Shown here piece after piece: positions 15,662 to 24,447 of a stretch of 35,515 nucleotides of DNA. This stretch comes from JBDRKN01 sp043813955 (lineage in GTDB: Bacteria; Patescibacteriota; Patescibacteriia; Patescibacteriales; Patescibacteriaceae). The DNA is taken from assembly GCA_043813955.1 (NCBI GenBank), contig JBDRKN010000033.1, positions 1 through 35,515 on the forward strand, read 5' to 3'. The notes below the pieces were generated by a model, which was not told the origin of the DNA, made no database searches, and saw nothing but the letters and a program-made list of their open reading frames with translations. Every line of letters starts with the position of its first letter. Positions within the stretch are counted from its first letter, which is position 1. The position numbers and the translations under genes were made by a program.

Positions 15662-16510
15662 TTAATTATTTCTAGACCAGTATTTGTTTTCACGCATAGT
15701 GTTAAACTTGTCATCCAAACTGCCTAAAAAATACTTTTTTCCATTTTGGCCAACATACCAGGCATATGCATCTTGTAATAATATTTTTCCTTTGTAATTA
15801 TCAGCTATCTTAGAACTTAAATTAAGCTTTCCATCTCCATTAGGATTAAATCCTCCAATAACCTCCTCTTTGTCGCTATAGCCGTCATTATCGCTGTCAG
15901 CAGCAGCCATATCAGTGTTAATGGCCTGTTCTAAATCATCAGACAGACCGTCTCCGTCGCTGTCTAATGTATCAGGCTGGACATCAGCCAAAGCTATTCT
16001 GTTAATTTCCTTAGCATCCAGCTTAATAGCTATTTCTAAAATCAAATTAGTCACATTAGATTCAGCAGAATCTAACAATATCTTTATCTGATTTAACTCT
16101 TCTCCTAATTCGTCATTCTTTTCAACAATAGTTTGCAGATTCTCTGTCTTCTTAGCCAGCTCTGCCTGAACCTCGCCTAAGTTAGCGTCAGCCGCCTGCA
16201 AAGCCCTGTCCTTTTCTGTCATTGACTGTTTAATATTGTCTAAATCAGTCTTTTTCTGCGTAAGCTCTAAATTAATATTATTAACATCAGCTAATAGTTT
16301 GCTGTTGTCATTATATACCTTGACTATTATGAAAATAGCAAAAATAAAAAACAAGGTTATTACAGCATAAAAAACCCATCTCTGCTGTCTGCGAAACTTA
16401 ACAGCTTTTCCAGTTTGATGTTCTTGGTCAGCAAGCTTAGACTCCAGCTCTTGAGCTGTTGTCCTTGCCACTTCTGGCTGGGCGCGCTGGCCGATTGGCT
16501 GTGTGATCAT
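15662..16510 (-). CDS. Membrane-anchored coiled-coil protein with Ca-binding (TSP3-like) repeats
   Basis: 282 residues. A cytoplasmic start (MITQPIGQRAQPEVARTTAQ) leads to a basic stretch, one TM helix at about 45-64, and a long coiled coil at about 70-165. Asp-rich loops at about 182-228 (DSDGDGLSDDLE, DSDNDGYSDKEE, NPNGDGKLN) are typical of thrombospondin type 3/EF-like calcium sites in surface proteins. The end has YAWYVGQNGKKYFLGSLDD, similar in style to the modules at the S-layer protein start. A role linking membrane and S-layer is inferred. The promoter and first 21 codons are duplicated upstream at 17373-17450. TATAAT lies only 6 nt before the ATG, suggesting a leaderless mRNA. Confidence 0.85.
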   Translation of the reverse strand: MITQPIGQRAQPEVARTTAQELESKLADQEHQTGKAVKFRRQQRWVFYAVITLFFIFAIFIIVKVYNDNSKLLADVNNINLELTQKKTDLDNIKQSMTEKDRALQAADANLGEVQAELAKKTENLQTIVEKNDELGEELNQIKILLDSAESNVTNLILEIAIKLDAKEINRIALADVQPDTLDSDGDGLSDDLEQAINTDMAAADSDNDGYSDKEEVIGGFNPNGDGKLNLSSKIADNYKGKILLQDAYAWYVGQNGKKYFLGSLDDKFNTMRENKYWSRNN

Positions 16511-16526
16511 AGATATATTATATCAT
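16449..16526 (-). repeat. 78-bp imperfect direct repeat, copy A
   Basis: Covers the -10 box, ATG and first 21 codons of the coiled-coil gene. It matches 17373-17450 over 78 bp with about 8 differences, mostly at third codon positions. Each copy has TATAAT 6 nt before the ATG. Confidence 0.85.
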
Positions 16527-16583
16527 TAATTAATTTTATAGTTGATATTTTATTCAACTATACGCAATGTCATAAACTTAATA

Positions 16584-17434
16584 TTATTTTAATCGACGCC
16601 TGTCTTGTTTCGTTGGAAGAAAATTTTCTCCAGTAATTACATTCTTACCTGTCTTTTCTTCTAAAGCAAATTGTGCGTCTTTCGAAATTTTGCCGCCTTT
16701 CTTAGCTGGAATTTTATTTTTTTCCAATCCTTTCGTTTCTCCAGTTTCGGCAATTCTTCTTGTAGAAAGTTCTGCTAGCGCGGTAAAAATCAATTCTTCC
16801 TCGATAATTCACTCCATTCTTGGTGAATGATATTTGTTAAAATCGCAAATTCTTTGCCTTCTTTTACATTATGTTCGCTCCAATAATCAGTCAATTTACT
16901 TCTTGTTTCTTGCCCCATCATTCTTTGCTGTATCCACTTTTTGTTTCTACCTTGTTTTAGCCAATATTTTCTTGAACGATTTAATGCTTTTTCAGGATCA
17001 GCCATCTCTTGCATTCTTTCGTAGCCAACTTTAGCAAGCCACAATTTAATTGGTTCGGCTTTTTTGCTTGGAACTGATTGAACCAAACGCAAAATTGTTT
17101 CTACATTAGCCGCATCAGTTTTATAAAATTTGCCATCGGCTGATTGCATTTTCAGTTGGTCACATTTTGTGACCAACTCACTTCCTTCTTTTTTTAAACG
17201 ATTTTTAAGAGTCGTCCAATAACTTTTAGCTTTTTAAAAATCTCTTTGCTCTATTAAAACTGCAACTATATCAATCACCGAAAAATACCATGTTTCATTT
17301 TTTCCATCCCAATATCGACGAATTTTAAAATTTTCAAAAATCGCCAATGAGTTTTGCTTATTTTGTATGAATTCTTGGGCTGTTGTCCTTGCCACTTCTG
17401 GCTGAGCGCGCTTGCCAATTGGCTGTGTAATCAT
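16584..17434 (-). pseudogene. BRO-N family protein (phage antirepressor-like), broken and fused to a foreign N-terminus
   Basis: The product starts with MITQPIGKRAQPEVARTTAQ, copied from the coiled-coil protein, then turns into a BRO-N protein: SLAIFENFKIRRYWDGKNET, WYFSVIDIVAVL. A TAA at 17236-17234 replaces an expected sense codon. The same frame continues with KAKSYWTTLKNRLKKEGSEL, AEPIKLWLAKVGYERMQEM, KWIQQRMMGQETRSKLTDYW and FAILTNIIHQEW to a stop at 16790. The last part (LIFTALAELSTRRIAE, KTGKNVITGENFL) is in another frame, and the block normally between the two seems deleted. So there is a nonsense change, an internal deletion with frameshift, and an N-terminal chimera. BRO proteins are DNA-binding regulators often carried by phages and mobile elements. 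Confidence 0.85.
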
Positions 17435-17450
17435 AGGTGTATTATATCAT
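17373..17450 (-). repeat. 78-bp imperfect direct repeat, copy B
   Basis: Same length and about 90% identity to 16449-16526, covering the -10 box, ATG and first 21 codons. It supplies the promoter and N-terminus of the BRO pseudogene, and together the two copies flank that gene. Confidence 0.85.
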
Positions 17451-17469
17451 AAAAAAAAGATTGTCTCAA
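17441..17469 (-). promoter_or_regulatory. promoter giving a leaderless transcript
   Basis: Minus strand TTGAGA (17469-17464), 17-bp spacer, TATAAT (17446-17441), then 6 nt to the ATG at 17434. Transcription would start at or next to the A of the ATG. It overlaps the end of the TPR gene by 4 bp. Confidence 0.6.
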
Positions 17470-17999
17470 TTAAGCCTTTGCTGTAAAGCGCTGTCTTCAG
17501 CACCATCAGTTGCTGTTCTAAACTTTAAATAATAATTTATTGCAGATTCCTTGTCCTCAAGATCTAGCGCGCTATTGGCTAAATTAATATATGTGCGAGG
17601 ATATTGATCTCCAAATTTTTCAATAATCTTAGTATAATGGTCAATTGCTGTTTGATGCTCTTCTTTTTTCTCATATAGCTTGCCTAAGTTGTTATGGTAT
17701 AGGAAAAAAATATCATCGCTTACTTTATCAGAATATTCTTCATATATCTCTATAGCCTTATCAATATTGCCTGCATATTCATATGCTCTGGCAAGCTCTA
17801 CGCGATAGTCAAAATTATCAATTTCCTGTTTTACTTTTTCTGCATACTCCTCCACCTTATCAAAATATTGCTCAACTTTGTCAGTTTCCTGCCCAGTCTT
17901 ATTTGCATAATATGCAATCATTATTTTTTCCGCAAAGCCAAGGTATAGCAATGCGACTATAATGACTAAAATTAAAATAAGCCACAAGGATTTTTTCAT
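17466..17999 (-). CDS. Membrane-anchored TPR protein
   Basis: 177 residues from the ATG at 17999 (MKKSLWLILILVIIVALLYL); a TTG three codons upstream is also in frame. One N-terminal TM helix or uncleaved signal (about 5-23) is followed by a charged helical stretch (ETDKVEQYFDKVEEYAEKVK). Then come three TPR-like units: FDYRVELARAYEYAGNIDKA, LYHNNLGKLYEKKEEHQTAI and TYINLANSALDLEDKESAIN. TPRs bind partner proteins, so an extracytoplasmic scaffold is likely; the partner is unknown. It sits downstream of the S-layer terminator and upstream of the BRO pseudogene, with its own start region. Confidence 0.8.
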   Translation of the reverse strand: MKKSLWLILILVIIVALLYLGFAEKIMIAYYANKTGQETDKVEQYFDKVEEYAEKVKQEIDNFDYRVELARAYEYAGNIDKAIEIYEEYSDKVSDDIFFLYHNNLGKLYEKKEEHQTAIDHYTKIIEKFGDQYPRTYINLANSALDLEDKESAINYYLKFRTATDGAEDSALQQRLN

Positions 18000-18053
18000 A
18001 AAATTCAATCTAATAATTAACTATACCTAATAATAGCAGAAAAATAACAAAAA

Positions 18054-18082
18054 GAAAACCCCGCTATTTTGGCAGGGTTTTC
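18054..18082 (-). terminator. terminator of the S-layer gene
   Basis: GAAAACCC (18054-18061) and GGGTTTTC (18075-18082) pair, extended by GC/GC inside one mismatch. On the minus strand a T-rich run follows. It lies about 50 nt past the stop of the large surface protein gene. Confidence 0.8.
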
Positions 18083-18132
18083 TTTACGGAAATTACACTG
18101 TCCGCGGCAGTTCTAAGATTACTAGACCTCTG

Positions 18133-21100
18133 TTAGTAAGTAAGAGAAGTAGAAATCTCGTCAGTAGTGTTAACACCGATATAAGGCACGTTGTCTGAGA
18201 ACTCATTGTCATACCAGTAGAAATTGTTGGTAGATCCGGCACTTGGTGTGACGGCGCTATTGCCCAAAGTCATGGCAGCAATGATGTTTTCAATATTAAC
18301 GCTGTTGACAAAGTTAGTAGTATTGATTTCTACAGTAAAGGTATCAGTACCGCTAATATCAATGTCATTGTAGGTGTTATATGGTATGAAGACTACAGCG
18401 CCAGTATGAGCAGCTGTAGAAGCATCCTGCCATGTAACATTACCCACGGCCACGATGTTGCCGTTCTGCTTCAAATAAGCAGTGCCACCATCGCGAGCTG
18501 TAGAAGCAACGTTGGTGGTCAAATCAACAGTGATCTTTTCCTTGTATAGGATAAAGTTATCAATGTCAACAGTCGCTGCTATAGCAATCTTATGAGAAGA
18601 TTCCACCTGCAAAGCAGTAACAGCCGTAACAGCGGTAGCAAAATCAGCTTCAACTAACTGCCACATATCAGCAGTTGTAATTGAGACTGTATTAGCATTA
18701 GTGCCAACGCCACCTACTTCAGTAGTGAAGATATAAGAAGGGGTATTATCAGCAGGAGTAGCAGTAGTAGCTGCGCTTGAACGTATCCAGAATGAAACAC
18801 CTGTATAGGCGGTCAGATCAACTGTAGCGGCTGTGAAGTCATAGTCAATTCCTCCAATAGCAGCGGTGCCGTCGTTTGTATTTCTCAAGAAACCATCGCC
18901 TTGCGCTTCAGTTGTAGTGACAGCGCTTATACCATCATTAGCACCTATGATAGCCCAAACACCTGCTAAACCAGTGGTGTAGAAGGTATCAGCGGTTGCA
19001 TCACAATCATTTTGGTCGCCTTTGCGCATAGTAGCATCGCCTAAAGCGTCAGCCGTAACAGTGAATTCCATAACCTTTTCAGTAGTGCTCTGCGCGCCAG
19101 TCTTGGTAGCCATTTGATTGGCCACAGTCAACTTAGTGCCCTGTACATTCATTGGATTAACATCGGTCATGATTTCGGCAGCAGTATTAGCTGTGCCATA
19201 GACATTAACAGTATCATTGTCTTCTACAGTAGCGTCAGCGGCAGTTGTGCCGTTAACACCGCGGATAACTGTTAACAGAACAGTGGTTACAGCAGTCACA
19301 AACATCTGCTCAGTAGAAGCAGTAGTGCCGGTAGTGGTAATAATATCACCAACAGCGATCTTAGTATCTGCATCAGATGCAGCGCCAGAACCGTTATCAA
19401 TAGTAATTGCGGTAGTAGCGGCGACAAAAGCAGCGCCAGCCACAGTAGCAGTACCTGCATCAACAGCAGTCAAACCGGCGACATCAGTAATGGTAATGGT
19501 TTGCTCATACAGCTTGGAACCGGAGTTTAAGCCGATAGCCTCCCAGTCAGAGCCCAAGGTTGGGATGAATTCAGGAGCATCAGCCGCATCAGCGCCAGCT
19601 GCTTTAGTTGCCATATCAGCTAAAAACTCGATAACGGCATATTTCTTGTTGCCGGCAATATCTGGGTTTGGCACCCACATAGCTAAACCAGAACAAGTTA
19701 CAGTAGCGGCAGCCAAAGTACATTCTTTGGTTTCAGTAGTAGTGCCTGTAGCGTTAGTTGGATACTTGACATAAACCTTGGCGATATTATCGTCATAACC
19801 GCTTGCAATATTGCGGAAAGCCATCTTAGAGATATTAAAGTCTTCGCGAGTGGCAGTCAGCTTAACTTCGCTGAACTTAACGCCAGCAGTGCCGGCAATA
19901 GCGATGTCAGTTGCTGGAGTAGTGCCAGGAATATCCATGGCCAATGTGCCGTTGTTAATAACATACTGATAAGCGCTGGCTGTGGTAGAAGCATTAAAGC
20001 TGGTGCTGCCGGAAGCAACGGTGTTGATGTCAGCGGCAGGATCAGTGCCAGAAATAGTCTTGTTGCCACTATCATAGTAAGAGGTAATTGCGCCATCTTC
20101 CAAGCCCAATGTTAGATAAACAGCAGTTGCGCTTGGCAAACTAGTGTTTAAATTAGCCTTGACAGTCAAAGTCTTGGTTGAACCAGCTGGAATAGTCCAG
20201 TTTAAATCAGTGAAAGCAGCTTGACCGCTGGAATCCAGAGATTTGGAAGTACCAATCTTAGTATCGCCATCATATAGATTAACAGCTAAAATAGTGCTGG
20301 CTGCGCCGTTATCAGCGTGGCTGCCGCAAGCTAAAGCAGTAGCGCCAGTGTCTTCGCAAGAAGTGATAGTAATATCCTGAATCAATACATCATCAGCATT
20401 TCCAGCTGTGAATGTATAGCCAGCAAATGGCACATCTTGCTTGCCTCTGACCCAAGTCTGAGAAGCTGGGCTGGTAGCCGCAGCTACAGTCAAGCCGGCT
20501 GTGCGCATAGTCATGGTATAACCAGTCTGGTCAGCAGTTGGAACTACATTATAGCTTGTACTGGTAGATGCATAAGCGGTGTCAGTATTAACATCGCGGA
20601 ATGACCAGTCAGTAATGTCTAATGTAGCATAAATGGTGTCGCCGTCTGAAGGAGTTGTAGTTGAATCAACCCTTAGCAAACACTCATAAGTTGTGCCGGC
20701 TGCCAAATCAAATTCATCAGTCCAAGTATGAGAAGTAGCGGCCGTGCCGGTTGAAGAAATCAAGCCAATGCCGTCGCAATAGAACTCAACGTTCTCAAAG
20801 TCAGTAGCAATGGTTCCGGAAGTAGCAAGATCAAAACCAAAGGCTTCAATGCGAGCAGCATTTAGAGCGGTAATGGAAAGACTCATCAAAGTGATGTCAT
20901 TAGAATCAACTGCAATATCAGTAGCTGAAGGGCCAGATGAAACCATGGTGATATCACCGGCTTCTAACTGAATCTTAGTATATTCAGAAGCAGAGCTTGC
21001 ATCATAACCAGTAATAACAGTGGTTACGCCAAAACCATAAGTTTCACCAATGATAATTAAATCAGAGTTGTTCTTTAGGTATAGGTAGGCATAATCGCTG

Positions 21101-22560
21101 ACATTATCGCTGTAAACATCAGCCTTTAAGGTGTAAGTAATGGCTTCGCCCTTTAGAATTCTGTTTGGAGTATCCAAAACAAAATCAAAGTAACGTCCAT
21201 TTTCTACAGAAGTAGCTAACTTCTCGCCACCGCGCCATAGAGTCATATTATTTAAAATATCACTCTGGCTGTTGTAAACAGACAATCTATTTAGATTGCT
21301 GTCTTCATAAGTAGTGGTGACAGTGAATTTAGCAACGATCTGCTCCTTCTCGCCAATCTTGCGGGTATAGGTAGCTGAACCTGCGCGAGTAACAGTAGCA
21401 GTGCCTAAATTAACATTAGCCACGCTCATAGTATTGCCCAATACTGGGAAAGCTCCGCTAACAGTAGCTCCATTAGTGGTAATATCAGCGGCTTCCAAAA
21501 TACCTAAAGCATGGTTGTCAGTAGCAGAAGCAGCGATTTCAGCTACAATATCAATAGTCTTGGTAGTGCCAGCTGGAATAACATAATTCAAGTTGGTAAA
21601 GATAGACTTATTAGTAGTTGAATTAACAGTTTTGCCAGTTGAGCTCAAGCTGCTGCCGCCCTGATATAGATAAACCTTGCTAATATTGCTTGGAGTACCT
21701 ATGCCAGAACGATAAGTGCTTAAGTTCTGAATGGTTACATCGCCGTCAGATGAAGCAGTTAGATTGAATTTAGTCATAACAACGCCCATGGCGCCGTCAG
21801 GCAAAACTACGCTGGCTGGGGTGTCAGCTGCTAAGGCAACGGTCAAACCGCTTCCGCCTGTTCCGGGTGCGCTTGGAGTGAAAGCTCCGCCTGCAACAGT
21901 AGTCAAATCTGCTTCAGCGCCGGTAATAGCAGTACCGCCGGCAGTGACTGCATCGTCAACAGTAACAATAGCGTCAAAACTGTAGTTATTATTCAAGAAC
22001 ACAGCTTCGCTATCAAATTTTCTGTAATTAGTTCCATCATAGTAGTAAATATCCATGGTGCCTGTGGTGTTAACCACCGTACCGATTGGATAGCTTCCTA
22101 CAGTTAATGGAGATCCTACAGTATAATTGCCAAAGAATGAGTCAGGAACGTCAATTACGCTCTGAGCCCAGTTAGCGCCCCACAAAGCAATAGCGTTTTC
22201 TTCGCTAACGATTGAGCGCAGGGCAGCGCCTGGTTCCACGGCATATACCATAACAGTAGTAGGTGTAGTAATCAGCTTAACGCCCGCACGAGCAGTAACA
22301 TTACCGCCCCTGGTATAGGTGTCTAATTCAGACATTGTAACGGTTTTAACGCCGCTCCAATCGCCATACCAAGTAAAGTAAGTCTTCTCGTTAGGGAAAG
22401 GATAAATTACACCATCATTGTAGTAAAACACAGTGGATGAAGATGAAATCTTTAACAAGTCGCCATTAGTTGCAGCAGAAGCTGGAGCAACAATACCAAC
22501 CATTGCAAAGATAGTCATGACCATCACACTAGTTGTTAATACTTTTCTTAATCTATTCAT
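18133..22560 (-). CDS. Giant S-layer-type surface protein
   Basis: 1475 residues. Residues 1-29 are a Sec signal peptide ending APASA-A. The first about 200 mature residues hold three related modules with the pattern hydrophobic-tyrosine run, G, then YP or YR (VFYYNDGVIYPFPNEKTYF, TVMVYAVEPGAALRSI, MDIYYYDGTNYRKFDSEAV), each followed by a W/Y-rich segment. The rest is Thr/Ala/Ser/Val-rich beta sequence with repeats such as VYLYQGGSSLSSTGK, VNLYDGDTKIGTSKSLDSSG and IPAGTTKTIDIVAE or IPAGSTKTLTVKAN, typical of self-assembling surface layers in these bacteria. Codons are more GC-rich and uniform than the neighbours, as expected for a very abundant protein. It has GAAAGGA 10 nt before the ATG and a long structured leader. 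It is not homologous by eye to SLH-type S-layer proteins. Confidence 0.85.
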   Translation of the reverse strand: MNRLRKVLTTSVMVMTIFAMVGIVAPASAATNGDLLKISSSSTVFYYNDGVIYPFPNEKTYFTWYGDWSGVKTVTMSELDTYTRGGNVTARAGVKLITTPTTVMVYAVEPGAALRSIVSEENAIALWGANWAQSVIDVPDSFFGNYTVGSPLTVGSYPIGTVVNTTGTMDIYYYDGTNYRKFDSEAVFLNNNYSFDAIVTVDDAVTAGGTAITGAEADLTTVAGGAFTPSAPGTGGSGLTVALAADTPASVVLPDGAMGVVMTKFNLTASSDGDVTIQNLSTYRSGIGTPSNISKVYLYQGGSSLSSTGKTVNSTTNKSIFTNLNYVIPAGTTKTIDIVAEIAASATDNHALGILEAADITTNGATVSGAFPVLGNTMSVANVNLGTATVTRAGSATYTRKIGEKEQIVAKFTVTTTYEDSNLNRLSVYNSQSDILNNMTLWRGGEKLATSVENGRYFDFVLDTPNRILKGEAITYTLKADVYSDNVSDYAYLYLKNNSDLIIIGETYGFGVTTVITGYDASSASEYTKIQLEAGDITMVSSGPSATDIAVDSNDITLMSLSITALNAARIEAFGFDLATSGTIATDFENVEFYCDGIGLISSTGTAATSHTWTDEFDLAAGTTYECLLRVDSTTTPSDGDTIYATLDITDWSFRDVNTDTAYASTSTSYNVVPTADQTGYTMTMRTAGLTVAAATSPASQTWVRGKQDVPFAGYTFTAGNADDVLIQDITITSCEDTGATALACGSHADNGAASTILAVNLYDGDTKIGTSKSLDSSGQAAFTDLNWTIPAGSTKTLTVKANLNTSLPSATAVYLTLGLEDGAITSYYDSGNKTISGTDPAADINTVASGSTSFNASTTASAYQYVINNGTLAMDIPGTTPATDIAIAGTAGVKFSEVKLTATREDFNISKMAFRNIASGYDDNIAKVYVKYPTNATGTTTETKECTLAAATVTCSGLAMWVPNPDIAGNKKYAVIEFLADMATKAAGADAADAPEFIPTLGSDWEAIGLNSGSKLYEQTITITDVAGLTAVDAGTATVAGAAFVAATTAITIDNGSGAASDADTKIAVGDIITTTGTTASTEQMFVTAVTTVLLTVIRGVNGTTAADATVEDNDTVNVYGTANTAAEIMTDVNPMNVQGTKLTVANQMATKTGAQSTTEKVMEFTVTADALGDATMRKGDQNDCDATADTFYTTGLAGVWAIIGANDGISAVTTTEAQGDGFLRNTNDGTAAIGGIDYDFTAATVDLTAYTGVSFWIRSSAATTATPADNTPSYIFTTEVGGVGTNANTVSITTADMWQLVEADFATAVTAVTALQVESSHKIAIAATVDIDNFILYKEKITVDLTTNVASTARDGGTAYLKQNGNIVAVGNVTWQDASTAAHTGAVVFIPYNTYNDIDISGTDTFTVEINTTNFVNSVNIENIIAAMTLGNSAVTPSAGSTNNFYWYDNEFSDNVPYIGVNTTDEISTSLTY

Positions 22561-22990
22561 ATTCTTATAGTCCTTTCTTAAATTGTTTTCAATCCTTTGG
22601 ATTGATTTTTTTAATCAGATTTTTGTAAATCAATCGGAATCCCGTTTCTCCACATTCTCTGTACACATAACATGGGATATGCACCCCGCGTTTATCCATA
22701 CAGATAAATGCGGAGAAAAGCTTAATTGATTTACAAAGCTTTTCTTGATTGCAAAATCTTTCCTTTGAATTGTTAACAACTTTTTTTAGTTTATTTTTTA
22801 AGTAACCAATCTCTTTTATTACTTGAAAGGATTTTAAGTAATAAGTTTTATAAGACTGATTATTAGCAGAATTCTATGTTTTAACATAGCCGACCTTTTC
22901 TTATTCTGCTGCCTGTCAGCTTAATTGCCAACAAGTCTGCTCTGCTAAGGCAGAGATGAAGAATGACTTAAATCATGCTTCAACCCAGCC
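22561..22990 (-). other. 430-bp non-coding leader and promoter region of the S-layer gene
   Basis: No open frame worth calling. It holds the Shine-Dalgarno site GAAAGGA (22571-22577), a CAATCC/GGATTG hairpin just before it, and the folded element at 22622-22737. Also present are a TTGTTAACAA palindrome, a CTATGTT/AACATAG hairpin near 22880 and TCTGC/GCAGA near 22945, the last two possibly ending the methyltransferase transcript. I could not identify a convincing -35/-10 pair. Confidence 0.6.
22622..22737 (-). promoter_or_regulatory. nested stem-loop element in the S-layer leader
   Basis: An outer perfect 13-bp inverted repeat, TTTGTAAATCAAT (22622-22634) with ATTGATTTACAAA (22725-22737), encloses TTTCTCC (22645-22651) / GGAGAAA (22712-22718). 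It also encloses a hairpin, CCGCGTTTATC (22686-22696) / GATAAATGCGG (22703-22713), with one mismatch. The last two stems share two bases, so the leader could switch between folds. GGG/CCC near 22674-22686 adds a further option. Confidence 0.5.
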
Positions 22991-23740
22991 CTAGCCAACA
23001 AGCTTTAATTTTGCCAAAATTTTGTAAATCCAGTTAATTAAACGCAATCCTGGATTTGACTGCCAGCGCTCCAAAGCCTTGGTATTTAAGCTCACAACGC
23101 TGTTTAAGCCAATATCAGCGTGATTAGAACAGATTGCAATGAAATACAATGGTTTTCCATTTTCATCTGCTCGGACTAACTGATTTTGGCTATTAGTCAT
23201 AATATGACTGGCCAAGCTGTTTTTCTGCTCCAAAATCCTTACATTTTGAAAATATTTCTTTAATTCTGATTCAAATTCCTGTTTTGTAAATTCTTTTACA
23301 TGGTATGGATTTTCTTCATTAAATACTGATTTATTTGGAGTTGATATAACAGCTGTGCCAGCAACTCTGGCTAATGCTTGTAAAAAGTCTGTATAATTTT
23401 GTAAATGTTCTATTGTCTCAAATGAAACAGCTATGTCTATTGATTTATCCTGCACTTTCTCAAGCTTTTCAGCTGAATCAATTATATATTCTATTCTGTC
23501 ATGCGGATAATTTTTTTTTGCTAAATCAATAGCTTCTTGGCTAATGTCTATTGCTAAAACCTTTTCAGCCCCAGCATCAGCTAATAATTTTGAGCCATAT
23601 CCTGATCCGCATGCTATGTCCAGTACTTTCTTGCCTCGGACTAATTGGGAAGCTAATAAATACCTGGCTAAGTGTTCATTGTAAATTAAATTTTGCTTAG
23701 CATGGTCATTAACAACCAGGCGCTCATCAAATGTGCTCAT
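22991..23740 (-). CDS. SAM-dependent methyltransferase (class I)
   Basis: 249 residues from the ATG at 23740 (MSTFDERLVVNDHAKQNLIY), 1 nt after the preceding stop (TAA-T-ATG); an ATG at 23752 would overlap that gene. It has the Rossmann-fold motifs: motif I VLDIACGSGYGSKLLADAG, acidic motif II VLAIDISQEAI, motif III IEYIIDSAEKL, motif IV SIDIAVSFETIEHLQNY, then VAGTAVISTPNKS. The substrate is not evident; relatives act on small molecules, lipids or glycans. Its link by operon to an ECF sigma factor and anti-sigma-like gene, and its position next to the S-layer gene, suggests a cell-envelope role (inferred). Confidence 0.85.
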   Translation of the reverse strand: MSTFDERLVVNDHAKQNLIYNEHLARYLLASQLVRGKKVLDIACGSGYGSKLLADAGAEKVLAIDISQEAIDLAKKNYPHDRIEYIIDSAEKLEKVQDKSIDIAVSFETIEHLQNYTDFLQALARVAGTAVISTPNKSVFNEENPYHVKEFTKQEFESELKKYFQNVRILEQKNSLASHIMTNSQNQLVRADENGKPLYFIAICSNHADIGLNSVVSLNTKALERWQSNPGLRLINWIYKILAKLKLVG

Positions 23741-23741
23741 A

Positions 23742-24446
23742 TTACTCAACAATTTCCTCAGCTGCTTCCTCTTCAGCTGTATTAATTATTCCATCTGCCT
23801 GGTCAAGCTTTTCAACAGCCTGCTCATAATCCTCTTGATCAATCAATTCCCCTGCCTGCTTTAGTATTTTTTCCACATCCTGCTCTGGAAAAGAAATATC
23901 TATGCGCTCATCATCTTTATTAGCTCCAGCGCTAAAAAACTGAACTTCATCAGGATTTAATTCTGGTTTTGGTTCAGTTATCTTTGCCAGGCGCTCTTTT
24001 GCCTGGTTAATTTCATTTTTAAAATCATCTTTTAATTTAGCTGTCCCCTTTATATCTTTTGCGTCAATCTGATTTAATTCTCTAGCCCTTTCTGTCGCAA
24101 ATTTAACATTTAACTTGGTCTTAGACATGTCAGAAAAAGTAACAGACATATGTGTTTTTTCACCCAAGCGCTTGGCAATATACAAAGAATCGCCAGGCTC
24201 TGCATTGCCTGAAGTCCATCCAGCTAATCCAGCGCTGGCTAAAAAGACAAAAATAATAACAGCTACTACGGTTGGCTGGAACACATGTCCCATTACTAAA
24301 TTAAACTTAGAAGTCCAATTTAAGCCTTCCTCTTCTTGGCCGTTAAACACTTGCTGGAACAGCACATTGCGCTGATCTGCTTTCCAATCAGCTGTTGGGC
24401 TGATTGTCATTTTTTTTAATTGTGATAATAATTCTTTATCTGTCAT
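23742..24446 (-). CDS. DUF5667 membrane protein, likely anti-sigma partner
   Basis: 234 residues. A soluble N-terminal part (about 1-55) is followed by one TM helix (FQPTVVAVIIFVFLASAGLA, about 57-78) and an outside domain starting with the DUF5667 hallmark GNAEPGDSLYIAKRLGEKTH. Helical segments follow (TKLNVKFATERARELNQIDA), and the C-terminus is acidic and helical. DUF5667 proteins are commonly coded right after ECF sigma factors, with an inside-TM-outside layout that suits an anti-sigma sensor. It follows the sigma gene by 1 nt and precedes the methyltransferase by 1 nt. There is no zinc-type anti-sigma motif (HxxxCxxC) at the N-terminus. Confidence 0.8.
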   Translation of the reverse strand: MTDKELLSQLKKMTISPTADWKADQRNVLFQQVFNGQEEEGLNWTSKFNLVMGHVFQPTVVAVIIFVFLASAGLAGWTSGNAEPGDSLYIAKRLGEKTHMSVTFSDMSKTKLNVKFATERARELNQIDAKDIKGTAKLKDDFKNEINQAKERLAKITEPKPELNPDEVQFFSAGANKDDERIDISFPEQDVEKILKQAGELIDQEDYEQAVEKLDQADGIINTAEEEAAEEIVE

Positions 24447-24447
24447 A

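Noticed and set aside
16537..16562. TATAGTTGA/TCAACTATA hairpin as a terminator
   Set aside because: A 9-bp stem lies after the BRO pseudogene but has no T-run on the minus strand and overlaps the upstream region of the coiled-coil gene.
16584..17176. Two separate intact genes (17176-16790 and 16793-16584)
   Set aside because: They line up as consecutive parts of one BRO-N family protein; the first would need a TTG start in mid-domain, so a single pseudogene fits better.
19217..19774. Plus-strand reading frames inside the S-layer gene
   Set aside because: Low-complexity Ala/Val/Thr/Pro products typical of the opposite strand of a repetitive Thr/Ala gene; no start signals.
22622..22737. SRP RNA or 6S RNA
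   Set aside because: Size and nested stems drew attention, but the conserved SRP tetraloop region and the 6S layout are absent, and it sits in the leader of a gene on the same strand.
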